DNA of 64,000 nucleotides, taken from NCBI GenBank assembly GCA_963783865.1, contig CAWAPD010000003.1:62001-126000 (forward strand), written 5' to 3'. Below are positions 1 to 8,649 of the stretch, piece by piece. A program made the position numbers and the translations under genes. Source of the DNA: CAWAPD01 sp963783865. Lineage in GTDB: Bacteria; Actinomycetota; Thermoleophilia; UBA2241. Numbering within the stretch: the first letter of the stretch is position 1; every line of letters begins with the position of its first letter. Below the pieces are notes generated by a model. It ran no database searches. It saw only the letters and a program-made list of their open reading frames with translations, and was not told where the DNA came from.

Positions 1-1
1 C

Positions 2-112
2 GTCTTCCGTTCCCTGGGCACGACGGGGTTCATCGAGGTCCTGCTGTTCGTCGGCGTCCTCGTGGTCGGGCTCGTCTACGCGTGGCGCAAGGGAGCCCTG
101 CAGTGGGTCTGA
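2..112 (+). CDS. nuoA: NADH-quinone oxidoreductase subunit A, C-terminal part
   Basis: Only the last 36 codons are inside the window. They encode a hydrophobic helix followed by YAWRKGALQWV, which is the usual end of NuoA, a small membrane subunit next to the quinone channel of complex I. The start lies left of the window. The stop overlaps the GTG start of nuoB by ten bases, as expected for a translationally coupled nuo operon. Confidence 0.9.
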   Translation, partial: VFRSLGTTGFIEVLLFVGVLVVGLVYAWRKGALQWV

Positions 113-663
113 AGGACAACGTCGACATCTCTCCGCTGACCGACCGCCTGAAGTACCCGAACATCAACCAGTTCGAGCAGCCCAACGTCGTCACCACGAC
201 CGTCGACCTCGTGTTCAGCTGGGCCCGCTCGCGTTCGATCTTCCCGTTCACCTACGGCCTCGCCTGCTGCGCCATCGAGATGCTGAGCTCGGGCTTCGCC
301 CGCTTCGACATCGCCCGCTACGGCTACGAGGTGTTCCGGCCCACGCCGCGCCAGGCCGACCTGATGATCGTGGCCGGCACGGTCAACGAGAAGATGGCGC
401 CGGTGCTGCGCCGCCTCTACGACCAGATGTCCGAGCCCAAGTGGGTCATCGCGATGGGCGCCTGCGCCACCAGCGGCGGCCCCTTCTTCGACGGCTACAA
501 CGTGGTCAACGGGGTCGACAAGATCGTCCCCGTCGACGTGTACATCCCGGGCTGCCCGCCGCGCCCCGAGGCGCTGTTCCAGGGCCTGCTCGAGCTCAAG
601 AAGAAGATCGAGCAGATGCGCATCGTCCCCGAACCCGCCGTGACGGGCCCGGAGGAGGACTAG
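103..663 (+). CDS. nuoB: NADH-quinone oxidoreductase subunit B
   Basis: This 186-residue protein carries the terminal 4Fe-4S cluster N2, which passes electrons to quinone. All four ligands are visible: the adjacent pair Cys55-Cys56 in GLACCAIEM, Cys121 in GACATSGG and Cys151 in IPGCPPRPEAL. I chose the GTG at 103 because it overlaps the nuoA stop, has GGGAG six bases upstream, and gives a normal NuoB N-terminus. A longer frame opening at 82 would read into the end of nuoA. It is the second gene of the nuo operon. This subunit looks fully conventional, unlike the input-arm subunits encoded downstream. Confidence 0.97.
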   Translation: MGLKDNVDISPLTDRLKYPNINQFEQPNVVTTTVDLVFSWARSRSIFPFTYGLACCAIEMLSSGFARFDIARYGYEVFRPTPRQADLMIVAGTVNEKMAPVLRRLYDQMSEPKWVIAMGACATSGGPFFDGYNVVNGVDKIVPVDVYIPGCPPRPEALFQGLLELKKKIEQMRIVPEPAVTGPEED

Positions 664-664
664 C

Positions 665-1156
665 GTGCTGCCGGCGATCGGTTCCGCGGGTCTCGACGTC
701 GAGCAGCTGGCGCGGCGCCTGGCCGCCGAGGTGCCGGGGCTTCAGGACGTGCGCGTCCAGGAGCCCGACACGGTCGTGGCCGGCGTGGACCGCGCGGGGC
801 TGCACGACGTGGCCCGCGCGGTCCACGATCTGCCCGGCATCGCCTTCGAGCAGCTCAACTTCGTGGCCGGCGTCGACCACGTCGGCCACCTCGAGAGCGT
901 GTACCACCTGTACTCGTTCGCGGCCAACCTCTACCTCGAGCTCCACGTCGAGGTGCCGCGCGCCAAGCCCGAGGTCGACACGGTCAGCGACGTCTGGCCG
1001 TCGGCCGACTGGCACGAGCGCGAGGCCTGGGACATGCTCGGCATCGTCTACCTGCACCACCCCGACCTGCGCCGCATCCTGCTCAAGGACGATTGGGTCG
1101 GGCACCCCCTGCGCAAGGACTACGTCGACGTGGTCGAGAACCACCCCTATGTCTGA
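665..1156 (+). CDS. nuoC: NADH-quinone oxidoreductase subunit C
   Basis: A 163-residue 30-kDa-type subunit of the complex I connecting module, soluble and bound to NuoD. The family signature is clear near the C-terminus: WHEREAWDMLGI, then HPDLRRILLKDDW and GHPLRKDYV. The start is GTG, one base after the nuoB stop. The last eight bases overlap nuoD. NuoC and NuoD are separate here, not fused as in enterobacteria. Confidence 0.96.
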   Translation: MLPAIGSAGLDVEQLARRLAAEVPGLQDVRVQEPDTVVAGVDRAGLHDVARAVHDLPGIAFEQLNFVAGVDHVGHLESVYHLYSFAANLYLELHVEVPRAKPEVDTVSDVWPSADWHEREAWDMLGIVYLHHPDLRRILLKDDWVGHPLRKDYVDVVENHPYV

Positions 1157-2363
1157 CCCGTTCGTCACGCCCGTACCCGACGAGGCCATGGCGCTGGCGC
1201 TGCGCCGCGTCGCCGAGTCCGAGGCGGCCGGCCGCGGCAGCGACATGGAGGGCCTGGGCTTCAACCAGGTCGTCGTCAACATGGGCCCGCAGCACCCGTC
1301 CACGCACGGCGTGCTGCGCCTGGTGGTCACGCTCGACGGCGAGCTGATCAGGGACGTCATCCCGGTCATCGGCTACCTGCACCGCTGCAAGGAGAAGCTG
1401 GCCGAGAAGCGCACCTACTTCCAGTACATCCCGATCCCCGACCGCACCGAGTATCTGTCGGGCATGAACTGCGAATGGGGCTACGTGATGACGGTCGAGA
1501 AGCTCGCCGGCATCCAGCCGACGCGCCGGGCCGAGTTCATCCGCGTGATCATGGCCGAGCTCAACCGCATCGCCAGCCACCAGGTCGCGATCGGCACGTT
1601 CGTCGCCGACCTGTCGCCGCTGGGCACGGCGATGGTCTTCTACACGTTCCGCGACCGCGAGCTGATCCTCGACCTGCTCGAGGCGGTCAGTGGGGCGCGG
1701 ATGATGTTCAACTACTTCCGCTTCGGCGGCGTGCGCTACGACCTCCCCGACGGCTGGGTCGAGCAGTGCCGCGAGGTCATGGCGAAGCTGCCCAAGGCGA
1801 TCGACGAGTACCAGAGCCTGGTCGACGACAACGCCGTGTTCTTGCAGCGCTGCCTGGGCAAGGGCGTGATGAGCCAGCAGGACGTGGCCGACTTCGCCAT
1901 CACCGGGCCCAACGCGCGCGCCTCGGCGGTGCCGCTCGACCTGCGCCGCACGCGGCCCTACTCGGTCTATCCCGAGCTGGACTTCGAGGTGTGTACGCGT
2001 ACCCACGGCGACATCTACGACCGCTACCTCGTCCGCGTCGACGAGATGCGGGAGTCGGTGAAGATCGTCGAGCAATGCCTCGCCATGCTGCCCAAGGGGC
2101 CGGTGCAGGTCGGCTCCCTGCGGCCGCCGTACGTCATCACCCCGCCGCCGGGAGCCTGCTACACCGGCCAGGAGAACCCGCGCGGCGAGTACGGCACCTA
2201 CATCGTGAGCGACGGCTCGCGCTACCCGTACCGCCTCAAGTACCGCGACCCCTGCTTCGTGAACCTGCAGATCTTCCGCAAGCTCCTGACCGGCAACAAG
2301 ATCGCCGACGCGGTCGCCATCTCGGGCAGCATGGACATGGTGCTGGGAGGGATCGACCGGTGA
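1149..2363 (+). CDS. nuoD: NADH-quinone oxidoreductase subunit D
   Basis: A 404-residue 49-kDa-type subunit that forms the quinone headgroup pocket with NuoB. Landmarks include NMGPQHPSTHGVLRL near residue 43, the HRCKEKLAEKRTY stretch, and the C-terminal ISGSMDMVLGGIDR. The length is normal for the family. ATG 1149 overlaps nuoC by eight bases; the preceding open frame only reads through nuoB and nuoC. The quinone module therefore looks complete and ordinary. Confidence 0.97.
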   Translation: MSDPFVTPVPDEAMALALRRVAESEAAGRGSDMEGLGFNQVVVNMGPQHPSTHGVLRLVVTLDGELIRDVIPVIGYLHRCKEKLAEKRTYFQYIPIPDRTEYLSGMNCEWGYVMTVEKLAGIQPTRRAEFIRVIMAELNRIASHQVAIGTFVADLSPLGTAMVFYTFRDRELILDLLEAVSGARMMFNYFRFGGVRYDLPDGWVEQCREVMAKLPKAIDEYQSLVDDNAVFLQRCLGKGVMSQQDVADFAITGPNARASAVPLDLRRTRPYSVYPELDFEVCTRTHGDIYDRYLVRVDEMRESVKIVEQCLAMLPKGPVQVGSLRPPYVITPPPGACYTGQENPRGEYGTYIVSDGSRYPYRLKYRDPCFVNLQIFRKLLTGNKIADAVAISGSMDMVLGGIDR

Positions 2364-3484
2364 GCTGGCACCTCGCCGAAGCGATCGTCCGCGTGGTCGT
2401 GGCCATCGCCATCGCCTACGGCGTCGTCTTCGTCTCGGCGCTCGTGAACATCCTCTTCGAGCGCCGCACGCTCGCGTTCATGCAGGACCGCCTCGGGCCC
2501 AACCGGACCGGGCCGCAGGGCCTGCTCCAGAGCGTCGCCGACTCGTTCAAGATGATGGGCAAAGAGGACTTCGCGCCGGCCGCGGCCGACAAGCTCATGT
2601 TCACGCTGGCGCCGATCATGGTCATGGTCGGCGCCGTCGCCGTGCAGCTGGTGATCCCCTACACCAAGGGCTGGACCGGCCAGGACCTGAACGTCGGGCT
2701 CATCTACATCGTCGCCATCACCAGCTTCACCGTGCTCTCGATCCTGCTCGGCGGCTGGGCCTCGCACAACAAGTACTCGCTGGTCGGCGCCCTGCGCGCG
2801 GCAGCCCAGATGATCTCGTACGAGATCCCCATGATCCTGGCACTGCTCGTCCTGGCGATGGTCACGGGCTCGATGAGCCTCGACCGCGTCGTCGCCATGC
2901 AGGCGCACTATCGCTGGAACGCGTTCTTCCTGCCGCTCACGTTCCTGGTCTTCTACATCGCCTCGATCGCCGAGCTGAACCGCGGGCCGTTCGACCTGCC
3001 CGAGTCGGAGTCCGAGCTGGTGGCGGGCTACGGCACCGAGTACTCGGGCATGCGGTTCGGCATGTTCTTCCTGAACGAGTACGCCGGCATGACGATCATG
3101 TCGATGATCATCGTCACCCTGTTCTTCGGCGGCTGGCAGGGCCCGTTCGCCGATGCGCTCACCGCCCACCGCGTCGCGCTGGTCCCCATCTTCTGGTTCC
3201 TGCTCAAGACCTATGTGCTGGTCTTCGCCCTGGTGTGGGTGCGCCTCTCGGTGCCGCGTCTGCAGGTCGACCAGCTCATGGGCTTCGCGTGGAAGGTCAT
3301 GATCCCGCTGGGACTGTTCAACGTGCTGGTGGTCGCCGGGATCATGCTCTGGTACCCCGACCACTGGAAGCGCGGGCTGGCGGTCTACAGCTGGATCGCG
3401 CTGGCGGCGTTCGTCGGCTCGTTCGACCGCGTCCTGCGCTGGCGCCTCGAGCGGCTGCGCAAGAACGTGGCGGTGGTCGGCTGA
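2360..3484 (+). CDS. nuoH: NADH-quinone oxidoreductase subunit H
   Basis: A 374-residue membrane subunit that links the quinone site to the proton-pumping arm. It has about eight hydrophobic helices and the family motifs ERRTLAFMQDRLGPNR near the N-terminus, AELNRGPFDLPESESELV in the middle, and WVRLSVPRLQVDQLMGF toward the end. GTG 2360 overlaps the nuoD stop by four bases. The gene ends in a one-base overlap with the next start (TGATG). Confidence 0.96.
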   Translation: MSWHLAEAIVRVVVAIAIAYGVVFVSALVNILFERRTLAFMQDRLGPNRTGPQGLLQSVADSFKMMGKEDFAPAAADKLMFTLAPIMVMVGAVAVQLVIPYTKGWTGQDLNVGLIYIVAITSFTVLSILLGGWASHNKYSLVGALRAAAQMISYEIPMILALLVLAMVTGSMSLDRVVAMQAHYRWNAFFLPLTFLVFYIASIAELNRGPFDLPESESELVAGYGTEYSGMRFGMFFLNEYAGMTIMSMIIVTLFFGGWQGPFADALTAHRVALVPIFWFLLKTYVLVFALVWVRLSVPRLQVDQLMGFAWKVMIPLGLFNVLVVAGIMLWYPDHWKRGLAVYSWIALAAFVGSFDRVLRWRLERLRKNVAVVG

Positions 3485-4242
3485 TGCTCGGCGTGCTCAA
3501 AGCCATGCGCACCACGCTCGGTCATCTGCCGAAGCGCAAGATCACGGTGCAGTACCCCGAGCAGCGCGAGGAGCTGCCCGAGCGCAGCCGCGGCCTCTTC
3601 CGCGTGGTCATCGACCCGTCGACCGACGACCCGCGCTGCCGCGCCTGCACGCTGTGCGAGAGCAACTGCCCGGTGCAGGTCATCCGGGTCAACTACGAGT
3701 CGAAGTACGCCCTGCCGGCGGTCAACGAGGCGCGCATCCAGCGGGCCCGCGTCGAGTCGCAGCCCAGGCCCGACCTGAAGCTGCTCGACCCCGTGATCGA
3801 CCACTACCGCGAGACCGGCACCGGCCTGATGGCGGTGCTGCAGCACACCCAGGAGATCTACGGCTACCTGCCGCGCCTGGCGCTGCAGGAGATCTCGCTC
3901 CAGACCGGCGTCTCGCTGTCGCAGATCTACGGCGTGGCCAGCTTCTACAACCAGTTCCGGCTCACGCCGGTCGGCAAGCACGTCATCACCGTGTGCCACG
4001 GCACCGCCTGCCACGTGGCCGGCGCCCCCCTGATCACCGACGCCTTCTCCGAGGAGCTCGGCATCGAGGTCGGCAAGACGACCAAGGACCGGCTCTTCAC
4101 CCTCCAGACCGTGAGCTGCGTGGGTGCCTGCGCCCTGGCGCCGGTCGTGCGGGTCGGCGACGACGACACCTACGGCCGCATGACGCCCGACAAGGCGCGC
4201 CAGCTCGTGGCCGACCTGCGGGCCAAGGAGGGTGCTTCGTGA
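3484..4242 (+). CDS. Fusion of a NuoI N-terminal half (one 4Fe-4S motif) with NuoE
   Basis: A 252-residue fusion at the place where nuoI normally sits. Residues 1-95 resemble the first half of NuoI: a lead-in helix, TVQYPEQREELPERSRGL, and a single cluster motif with Cys52, Cys55, Cys58 and Cys62 followed by Pro. The second NuoI motif is absent. Residues 96-252 are a complete NuoE thioredoxin-like domain with 2Fe-2S ligands Cys171, Cys176, Cys212 and Cys216. NuoI normally bridges input arm and NuoB; NuoE normally docks on NuoF. Putting both on one chain is unusual, and the second half of NuoI appears instead at the end of the NuoG-like protein at 6151-8649. Base context and codon use look like the neighbours. 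Confidence 0.9.
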   Translation: MLGVLKAMRTTLGHLPKRKITVQYPEQREELPERSRGLFRVVIDPSTDDPRCRACTLCESNCPVQVIRVNYESKYALPAVNEARIQRARVESQPRPDLKLLDPVIDHYRETGTGLMAVLQHTQEIYGYLPRLALQEISLQTGVSLSQIYGVASFYNQFRLTPVGKHVITVCHGTACHVAGAPLITDAFSEELGIEVGKTTKDRLFTLQTVSCVGACALAPVVRVGDDDTYGRMTPDKARQLVADLRAKEGAS

Positions 4243-6146
4243 GCGCCGTGGCCGGAGACAGGACCACGCTCGTGCACGACGCGCTGAAGGCCGCCTTCCG
4301 GCCCGACCGCGTGGTCGCCCACGACGGCGCCGTCGAGGTGCGCATCTGCGCCGGCACGGCCTGCCACGCTTCGGGGCGTCCGGCGGTGACGGCCGCGTTC
4401 CGCGACGAGATCGCGGCCCGCGGCCTCGGCGACAGGGTGGCCGTCGTCGAGACCGGCTGCCACGGCTTCTGCGAGCAGGGGCCGATCGTCGTGCTCCAGC
4501 CCAAGGGCGTCTTCTACCCGCGGGTGCGGCCCGACGACGTGGCCAAGATCGTCGAGGCGAGCATCGTCAACGACGGCATCTACGAGAAGCGCCTCTACAA
4601 GGACCCGCAGACCAGGGAGCCGGTGCCCTATGAGAAGGACATCGCCTTCTACACCGGCCAGAAGCGCCTCGTGCTGGCCCTGAACGGCAAGGTCGACCCG
4701 TACTCGATCGACGACTACCTGGCCCTGGGCGGCTACGCCGCGCTGGGCAAGGTGCTGGTCGACGACGAACCCGAAGACGTCATCGAGACGATCACCGAGT
4801 CGGGCCTGCGCGGCCGCGGCGGCGCCGGCTTCACGACCGGCACCAAGTGGTCGTTCACGAGGCGCAGCCCAGGCGATGAGAAGTACATCATCTGCAACGC
4901 CGACGAGGGCGACCCCGGGGCGTTCATGGACCGCTCGGTGCTCGAGGGCAACCCGCACGTCGTGCTCGAGGGGATGATCGTCGCCGGCTTCGCGATCGGC
5001 GCGCACGAGGGGTACGTCTACGTGCGCGCCGAGTACCCCTTCGCCGTCGAGCGGCTGGCCAACGCGATCGCCCAGGCGCGCGAGCGCGGCATCCTGGGCG
5101 ACCACGTGCTCGGCACCGACTTCGCCTTCGACGTGACGATCAACGAGGGGGCGGGCGCGTTCGTGTGCGGCGAGGAGACCGCGCTCATGGCGAGCATCGA
5201 GGGCAAGCGCGGCATGCCGCGCACGCGCCCGCCGTTCCCGGCCGTCTTCGGCCTGTTCGGCAAGCCGACCAACATCAACAACGTCGAGACCTACGCCAAC
5301 GTGCCGTGGATCATCAACCACGGCGCCGACGCGTTCGCCGAGATGGGCATGGGCACCTCGCGCGGCACGAAGATCTTCTCGCTCACCGGCAAGGTCGCCA
5401 ACGGCGGCCTGGTCGAGGTGCCGATGGGCGCCACCCTGCGCCACGTGATCTTCAACGTCGGCGGCGGCATGCTGCCCGGCCGCGAGTTCAAGGCGGTGCA
5501 GCTCGGCGGGCCGTCGGGAGGCTGCCTGCCCGCCGGCATGCTCGACACGCCGATCGACTACGAGACGCTCACCGCGACCGGCGCCATCGTCGGCTCCGGC
5601 GGCCTCGTCGTGGTCGACGACACGACCTGCATGGTCGACCTGGCCCGCTTCTTCCTGCAGTTCACGCAGGACGAGAGCTGCGGCAAGTGCGTGCCCTGCC
5701 GCCTCGGCACCAAGCGCATGCTCGAGGTCCTCGAGCGCATCTGCGCCGGCGGCGGCCGCGAGGGCGACATCGAGCTGCTCGAGGAGCTGTCGCGCTACAT
5801 CATCGACGGCACGCTGTGCGCCCTGGGCGGCACCGCCCCCAACCCGGTGCTGACCACGCTGCGCTACTTCCGCGACGAGTACGAGGCGCACGTCAACGAG
5901 AAGCGCTGCCCGGCGGGGCGCTGCAAGGAGCTCATCACCTACTACATCGACGACAACTGCACCGGCTGCATGCTGTGCGCCAAGAAATGCCCGGCGAACT
6001 GCATCTCCGGCGAGAAGAAGCAGCTCCACGTGATCGACACGGCGGCCTGCATCAAGTGCGACACGTGCCGCCTGGTGTGCAACTTCGACGCCGTCAAGGT
6101 GCGCTCGGGCATCGAGCAGCCGGTGACCGCGGGCGGCGAGGCTTAG
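4239..6146 (+). CDS. nuoF: HydB-type NuoF: NADH/FMN subunit with extra Fe-S domains
   Basis: A 635-residue protein, clearly longer than a classical NuoF of about 430. Residues 30-100 form a thioredoxin-like 2Fe-2S domain (Cys37, Cys42, Cys74, Cys78). Residues 130-545 are the NADH and FMN binding core, with GLRGRGGAGF at 189, NADEGDPGAF at 220, and the N3 cluster ligands Cys481, Cys484, Cys487 and Cys527. Residues 570-620 are a ferredoxin with two 4Fe-4S motifs starting at Cys574 and Cys604. This architecture is known from HydB-like subunits of NAD-linked FeFe hydrogenases and formate dehydrogenases, so here it sits in an atypical complex. GTG 4239 overlaps the previous stop and has AAGGAGG at 4225-4231. 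Confidence 0.95.
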   Translation: MSAVAGDRTTLVHDALKAAFRPDRVVAHDGAVEVRICAGTACHASGRPAVTAAFRDEIAARGLGDRVAVVETGCHGFCEQGPIVVLQPKGVFYPRVRPDDVAKIVEASIVNDGIYEKRLYKDPQTREPVPYEKDIAFYTGQKRLVLALNGKVDPYSIDDYLALGGYAALGKVLVDDEPEDVIETITESGLRGRGGAGFTTGTKWSFTRRSPGDEKYIICNADEGDPGAFMDRSVLEGNPHVVLEGMIVAGFAIGAHEGYVYVRAEYPFAVERLANAIAQARERGILGDHVLGTDFAFDVTINEGAGAFVCGEETALMASIEGKRGMPRTRPPFPAVFGLFGKPTNINNVETYANVPWIINHGADAFAEMGMGTSRGTKIFSLTGKVANGGLVEVPMGATLRHVIFNVGGGMLPGREFKAVQLGGPSGGCLPAGMLDTPIDYETLTATGAIVGSGGLVVVDDTTCMVDLARFFLQFTQDESCGKCVPCRLGTKRMLEVLERICAGGGREGDIELLEELSRYIIDGTLCALGGTAPNPVLTTLRYFRDEYEAHVNEKRCPAGRCKELITYYIDDNCTGCMLCAKKCPANCISGEKKQLHVIDTAACIKCDTCRLVCNFDAVKVRSGIEQPVTAGGEA

Positions 6147-6150
6147 CGGC

Positions 6151-8649
6151 GTGGCGACGACAGAGGACAGAGTCATCAGGACGCCGGCCGCAACGGGCGA
6201 ACGCCACCCGCAGCAAGCCGACCGCATCACACTCACGATCGACGACCAGGCGGTCGTGGCCCAGCGCGGCGAGACCATCCTCGAGGCGGCGCAGCGGGTC
6301 GGCATCCACATCCCGACGCTGTGCTACGAGCCGCGCCTTCCGGCCTCGGCCGCGTGCCGGGTGTGCATGGTCGAGGTCGAGGGCGCGCGCAAGCTGGTGC
6401 CCAGCTGCGCGACGGCCGCGGCCGAAGGCATGGTCGTGCGCACCAACACCGAGAAGGCGCGCGCCATGCGGCACCTCTACCTCGAGCTCCTGCTGTCGGA
6501 CCACAACTCGTTCTGCACGCCGCCCTGCCGCGACGCCTGCCCGACCCACATCAAGATCCCGCAGTTCCTCGACCACATCGCACACGGCGACTACAAGAGC
6601 GGCGTGCGCAAGCTGCGCGAGGACCTGCCGTTCCCGGCCATCCTCGGGCGCGTCTGCCCGCGGCCCTGCGAGGGCCCGTGCCGGCGCCAGCTGGTCGAGC
6701 ACCCGATCACCATCTGCTGGCTGCACCGCTTCATGGCCGACCAGTGCCTCGACGAGGAGCAGGAGGGAGAGCTCCTGCTGCCGGTCGAGCAGAAGCCGGA
6801 GAGCGGCAAGAAGGTCGCGATCGTCGGCGGCGGCCCGGCCGGCTTGGCGGCCGCCTTCTACCTGCGACTCGAGGGCCACGCCGTCAAGATCTTCGAGGCC
6901 CTGCCTCACCCCGGCGGCATGCTGCGCTACGGCATCCCGAGCTACCGCCTGCCGCGCGACGTCATCGACAAGGAGCTGAACGTGCTCTGGCGCCTGGGCG
7001 CCGAGCTGCAATGCGACACGCGCCTCGGCGTCGACGTGCAGCTCGACGACCTGAAGGCTGAGTACGACGCCGTCTTCCTCGCTCTCGGCGCCTTCAATTC
7101 GAACGAGATGGGCGTCGACAACGAGGACGCCGACGGCGTCGTCACCGCCGTCGACTTCCTCGGCGAGCTCGAGCTCACGGGCGACGTCCACGTCGGCAAG
7201 AACGTCACCGTGATCGGCGGCGGCTTCACCGCCATGGACGCCTGCCGCACCTCGATCCGCAAGGGCGCCGCCGCGGTCACCTGCCTCTACCGCCGCTCCC
7301 GCAAGGAGATGCCGGCCCACCATACCGAGGTCGACGAGGCCGAGGAAGAAGGCGTCAAGCTCGAGCTGCTGGTCGCCCCCGTCAAGATCCTCGTCGACAA
7401 GAAGAAGAAGGTCACCGGCATCGAGATGCTGCGCATGGAGCTGGGCGAGCCCGACGCCTCGGGCCGCCGCCGCCCGGTTCCCATCGAGGGCTCCAACTTC
7501 GTCGTCGAGTGCGACCAGGTGATCACCGCCATCGGCCAGTTCCCCGCCCTCGAGGGCACGACCGAGGAGCAAGGGGTCAAGCGCACGAAGTGGAAGACCA
7601 TCGAGGTCGACGAGTGGACCTTCCAGGCCGACGACCCCAAGGTGTTCGCCGGCGGGGACGTCGTGCTCGGCGCCCAGACCGTGATCCAGGCCGTCGCCCA
7701 GGGCAAGAAGGCGGCCTGGAGCATCGACGCCTTCTTCCGCGGCGACGACATGAAGCAGGTCGGCCAGAGCCTCGCCGAGCTTCGCGCGACCCCGTTCTTC
7801 ACGGCGCTGACCGCCAAGCAGGACCTCGACCCCCGCGTCACACGCATGGCCGAGGTCCCGCCGGTGTTCATCGACATGACGACCGACGTGAGCGACCCCT
7901 CGCCGCCGGCCGACATGCCCAAGCTCGAGCCCGACGAGCGCAAGGACAACTTCCGCCCGATCGAGTTGGGCTTCCCCGAGGAGGAGGCGCGCCGCGGCGC
8001 CGACCTCTGCCTCGACTGTTACTGCCCGGCCAACGGCAGCTGCGACCTGCAGCGCTACAGCATCGAGTACGAGGTCTTCAAGAACCGCTTCCACGGCCAG
8101 GCGGCGCACGACTACCCGGCCGACTTCAGGCACGACTTCATCATGCGCGAGCCCAACCGCTGCATCAACTGCCTGCGCTGCGTGCGCGTCTGCCGCGACG
8201 AGGTCGGGGCGAGCTGCTACGACGCGATGGGCCGCGGCTGGGAGACGATCGTCTCCACGCCCGACAACCTGCCGCTGCAGATGGTCGGCTGCGTGTCGTG
8301 CGGCAAGTGCTCCGAGACGTGCCCCACGGGCTCGATCGAGACCAACCGCCGGGTGCTGGCGAGCTACGACCTCGACGAGAGCCGCTGCATCTTCTGCGGC
8401 GAGTGCGTCGAGGTCTGCCCGTACGACGCCCTCGAGCAGACCGATTTCTTCGAGCTGGCCGGCTACAGCCGCACGGCCTTGGCCGGCGAGTCGCTGTTCG
8501 TGCGCGGCGGCAAGGCCGCCGACCCGCTGCATGAGACGACGACCGACCTGGTGCCGCACGTCGGGGACACGCTCGCCGGCGAGGGCTGGGTGTGGTCGCC
8601 GGTCAAGAGCGATCCGGTCGACCTCGACGATCCGCAGAGGGACGTCTGA
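6151..8649 (+). CDS. NuoG replacement: 2Fe-2S / GltD-like flavoprotein / Fe-S chimera ending in a NuoI-like half
   Basis: An 832-residue chimera in the nuoG position. Residues 24-100 are a 2Fe-2S domain (Cys58, Cys69, Cys72, Cys86). Residues 115-200 carry the cysteine-rich start of GltD/NfnB-type proteins (Cys122, 126, 130, 169, 173, 177). Residues 220-530 hold two Rossmann folds: VGGGPAGLAA for FAD and IGGGFTAMDACRT for NAD(P), followed by YRRSRKEMPA, plus the FAD-closing FAGGDVVLGAQTVIQA. Residues 620-631 resemble the NuoG N5 region ending in GSCDLQ. Two NuoG/hydrogenase-like motifs start at Cys671 and Cys714. The last motif, RCIFCGECVEVCPYDAL (Cys746, 749, 752, 756) followed by FELAGYSR, matches the second half of NuoI. 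No molybdopterin-type domain is present. I infer an extra pyridine-nucleotide or ferredoxin input site for complex I. Confidence 0.93.
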   Translation: MATTEDRVIRTPAATGERHPQQADRITLTIDDQAVVAQRGETILEAAQRVGIHIPTLCYEPRLPASAACRVCMVEVEGARKLVPSCATAAAEGMVVRTNTEKARAMRHLYLELLLSDHNSFCTPPCRDACPTHIKIPQFLDHIAHGDYKSGVRKLREDLPFPAILGRVCPRPCEGPCRRQLVEHPITICWLHRFMADQCLDEEQEGELLLPVEQKPESGKKVAIVGGGPAGLAAAFYLRLEGHAVKIFEALPHPGGMLRYGIPSYRLPRDVIDKELNVLWRLGAELQCDTRLGVDVQLDDLKAEYDAVFLALGAFNSNEMGVDNEDADGVVTAVDFLGELELTGDVHVGKNVTVIGGGFTAMDACRTSIRKGAAAVTCLYRRSRKEMPAHHTEVDEAEEEGVKLELLVAPVKILVDKKKKVTGIEMLRMELGEPDASGRRRPVPIEGSNFVVECDQVITAIGQFPALEGTTEEQGVKRTKWKTIEVDEWTFQADDPKVFAGGDVVLGAQTVIQAVAQGKKAAWSIDAFFRGDDMKQVGQSLAELRATPFFTALTAKQDLDPRVTRMAEVPPVFIDMTTDVSDPSPPADMPKLEPDERKDNFRPIELGFPEEEARRGADLCLDCYCPANGSCDLQRYSIEYEVFKNRFHGQAAHDYPADFRHDFIMREPNRCINCLRCVRVCRDEVGASCYDAMGRGWETIVSTPDNLPLQMVGCVSCGKCSETCPTGSIETNRRVLASYDLDESRCIFCGECVEVCPYDALEQTDFFELAGYSRTALAGESLFVRGGKAADPLHETTTDLVPHVGDTLAGEGWVWSPVKSDPVDLDDPQRDV

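Noticed and set aside
1083..6311. Long open frames on the opposite strand across nuoB-nuoF, including frames of 330 to 713 codons
   Set aside because: They mirror real genes in GC-rich DNA, are rich in Arg/Ala/His with no motifs, and lack ribosome binding sites; the plus-strand Fe-S motifs are decisive.
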